Source: UKL13-2 sp038206765 (GTDB lineage Bacteria; Pseudomonadota; Gammaproteobacteria; Burkholderiales; Usitatibacteraceae). Taken from it: 64,000 nt of DNA. The DNA lies in the NCBI GenBank assembly GCA_038206765.1, contig JBBRAM010000006.1, forward strand, positions 1 through 64,000, given 5' to 3'. Below are positions 62,865 through 64,000 of the stretch, one piece after another. The stretch's first letter is position 1. Each line of letters opens with the position of its first letter. A program made the translations under genes and the position numbers. The notes under the pieces are model-generated. The model worked only from the letters and a program-made list of their open reading frames with translations. It did no database searches and was not told where the DNA came from.

Positions 62865-64000
62865 ATGGCCCCTCAAACCGGCTGGCAATTCTGGATAGAT
62901 CGTGGCGGTACGTTTACCGACATCGTGGCGCGGCGCCCGGACGGCACGCTGACGACCCATAAATTGCTGAGCGAGAACCCGGCACAATACGCCGATGCCG
63001 CCATCGCGGGCATTCGGTATTTGTTGGGTTTAAAAAACAACGAGCCAATTCCCGCCGACGCCATCGACACCATCGACGCCGTAAAAATGGGCACGACCGT
63101 GGCAACCAACGCGCTGCTGGAACGAAAAGGCGAGCCCACGTTGCTCGCGATTACACGCGGTTTTCGCGATCAATTGCGCATTGCGTACCAAAACCGCCCG
63201 CGCATTTTTGACCGAGCAATTGTGTTGCCCACGCTTTTATATTCGGATGTCATCGAGATCGATGAACGGATTGGCGCGCACGGTGAAATCATCACGCCGC
63301 TCGACGAGGCGACAACGAGAAATGCCCTGAACGCCGCATGGATTCTGGGGTTTCGGGCAATCGCTATTGTCCTGATGCACGGTTACCGGTTCACCCGGCA
63401 TGAACAACGGGTGGGTGAAATCGCCCGTGAAATCGGGTTCACGCAAATTTCAATTTCGCATGAAGTCAGCCCGCTGATGAAGATTGTTTCGCGCGGCGAC
63501 ACGACGGTAGTGGATGCTTATCTTTCGCCAATTTTGCGGCAATATGTTGATCGAGTTTCTAAAGATTTACCGAAATCTGCCCGCCTGTTTTTTATGCAGT
63601 CGAATGGTGGCTTGGCGGATGCCGATGCGTTTCGCGGGAAAGATGCCATCCTCAGCGGCCCGGCGGGCGGCATTGTTGGCATGGTTCGCACCGGCGAGGC
63701 GGCGGGTTTTAACAAACTCATTGGCTTCGATATGGGCGGCACCTCCACCGATGTTTCGCACTACGCGGGCACGCTGGAACGCGAGTTTGAAACCCAAGTC
63801 GCGGGCGTCAGAATGCGTGCGCCGATGATGGCAATTCATACCATTGCCGCTGGCGGCGGCTCTATTTTGCATTTTGATGCATGTGAAAAACACGGCCGTT
63901 ATCGCGTCGGCCCCGACAGCGCGGGCGCAAACCCGGGACCCGCCAGCTATCGTTGCGGCGGACCGCTCACCATCACCGATTGCAACGTATTGCTCGGCAA
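62865..64000 (+). CDS. 5-oxoprolinase/hydantoinase A-type protein, 5' part only
   Basis: Open frame from ATG 62865 (in-frame ATG also at 62856) with no stop before the window edge, about 378 codons seen. Translation begins MAPQTGWQFWIDRGGTFTD, then HKLLSENPAQYADAA, MGTTVATNALLERKGEPTLLAITRGFRD and, later, IGFDMGGTSTDVSHYAG, the actin-like ATPase signatures of hydantoinase A/5-oxoprolinase. The wording is closest to full-length 5-oxoprolinases (about 1200 residues), in which case the HyuB half lies beyond the window. It would cleave 5-oxoproline to glutamate using ATP. Confidence 0.93.
   Translation, partial: MAPQTGWQFWIDRGGTFTDIVARRPDGTLTTHKLLSENPAQYADAAIAGIRYLLGLKNNEPIPADAIDTIDAVKMGTTVATNALLERKGEPTLLAITRGFRDQLRIAYQNRPRIFDRAIVLPTLLYSDVIEIDERIGAHGEIITPLDEATTRNALNAAWILGFRAIAIVLMHGYRFTRHEQRVGEIAREIGFTQISISHEVSPLMKIVSRGDTTVVDAYLSPILRQYVDRVSKDLPKSARLFFMQSNGGLADADAFRGKDAILSGPAGGIVGMVRTGEAAGFNKLIGFDMGGTSTDVSHYAGTLEREFETQVAGVRMRAPMMAIHTIAAGGGSILHFDACEKHGRYRVGPDSAGANPGPASYRCGGPLTITDCNVLLG

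Overview
The window looks like a chromosomal segment of a betaproteobacterium, probably Burkholderiales or a close relative, of intermediate GC. The evidence is the gene families (a DUF3579 protein beside rpsT, a small Trp-rich TIGR04438-type protein, a PilE-FimT-PilV-PilW-PilX-PilY1 cluster, a murJ-ribF-ileS-lspA-ispH block) and outer-membrane/lipoprotein biology. Genus cannot be fixed from sequence alone. There is no phage, CRISPR array or plasmid backbone.

Layout. 1-3.4 kb: a small accessory strip with a visibly GC-richer IS91-family transposase whose start codon abuts a near-consensus LexA box, an ankyrin-repeat protein and a DUF3291 protein, ending at the 3' end of a tRNA-Thr(CGU) gene. 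3.6-15.5 kb, minus strand: a type IV pilus minor-pilin operon (pilE-like, fimT, pilV, pilW, pilX, giant pilY1) followed by a TonB-like gene. The PilY1 homologue (2535 aa) carries 33 heptads and then 33 Cys-pair repeats of about 29-30 residues, inserted in an otherwise normal PilY1. 15.9-25.6 kb: housekeeping genes murJ-ribF-ileS-lspA-molybdo-oxidoreductase-ispH (minus), with rpsT divergent. murJ is preceded by an 11-nt repeat array that forms a chain of overlapping mini-ORFs.

27.4-36.0 kb: an eight-gene minus-strand operon (FAD oxidoreductase, DUF1365, CFA-type methyltransferase, chalcone-isomerase-like, MFS, DUF3833 lipoprotein, SDR, NTF2-like) divergent from a ferritin-like diiron protein. 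This gene set is typical of light/singlet-oxygen-induced fatty-acid modification loci. 36.3-39.2 kb: orphan ParA, OsmC, amidase, Trp-rich peptide. 39.5-45.6 kb: a complete liv-type branched-chain amino-acid ABC operon (livK-H-M-G-F) with promoter and operator-like palindrome, plus EcsC. 45.6-47.2 kb: a rhombosortase next to its GlyGly-CTERM rhombotarget lipoprotein. 47.7-51.3 kb: dnaE. 51.4-55.4 kb: two alpha/beta hydrolases and a WS/DGAT acyltransferase fused to a histone-H1-like Lys/Ala tail, a possible neutral-lipid locus. 55.5-64 kb: tadA, a small channel-like membrane protein, an aminotransferase, a vanadium-haloperoxidase-type enzyme, kynA with an SMP-30 protein, DUF429, and the start of a 5-oxoprolinase that runs off the window.

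A theme running through the whole segment is short tandem duplication with an 11-13 bp period, both between genes (3.35, 24.3, 34.9, 37.0, 61.7 kb) and inside coding sequence (27.05, 29.2, 46.3, 61.3 kb).
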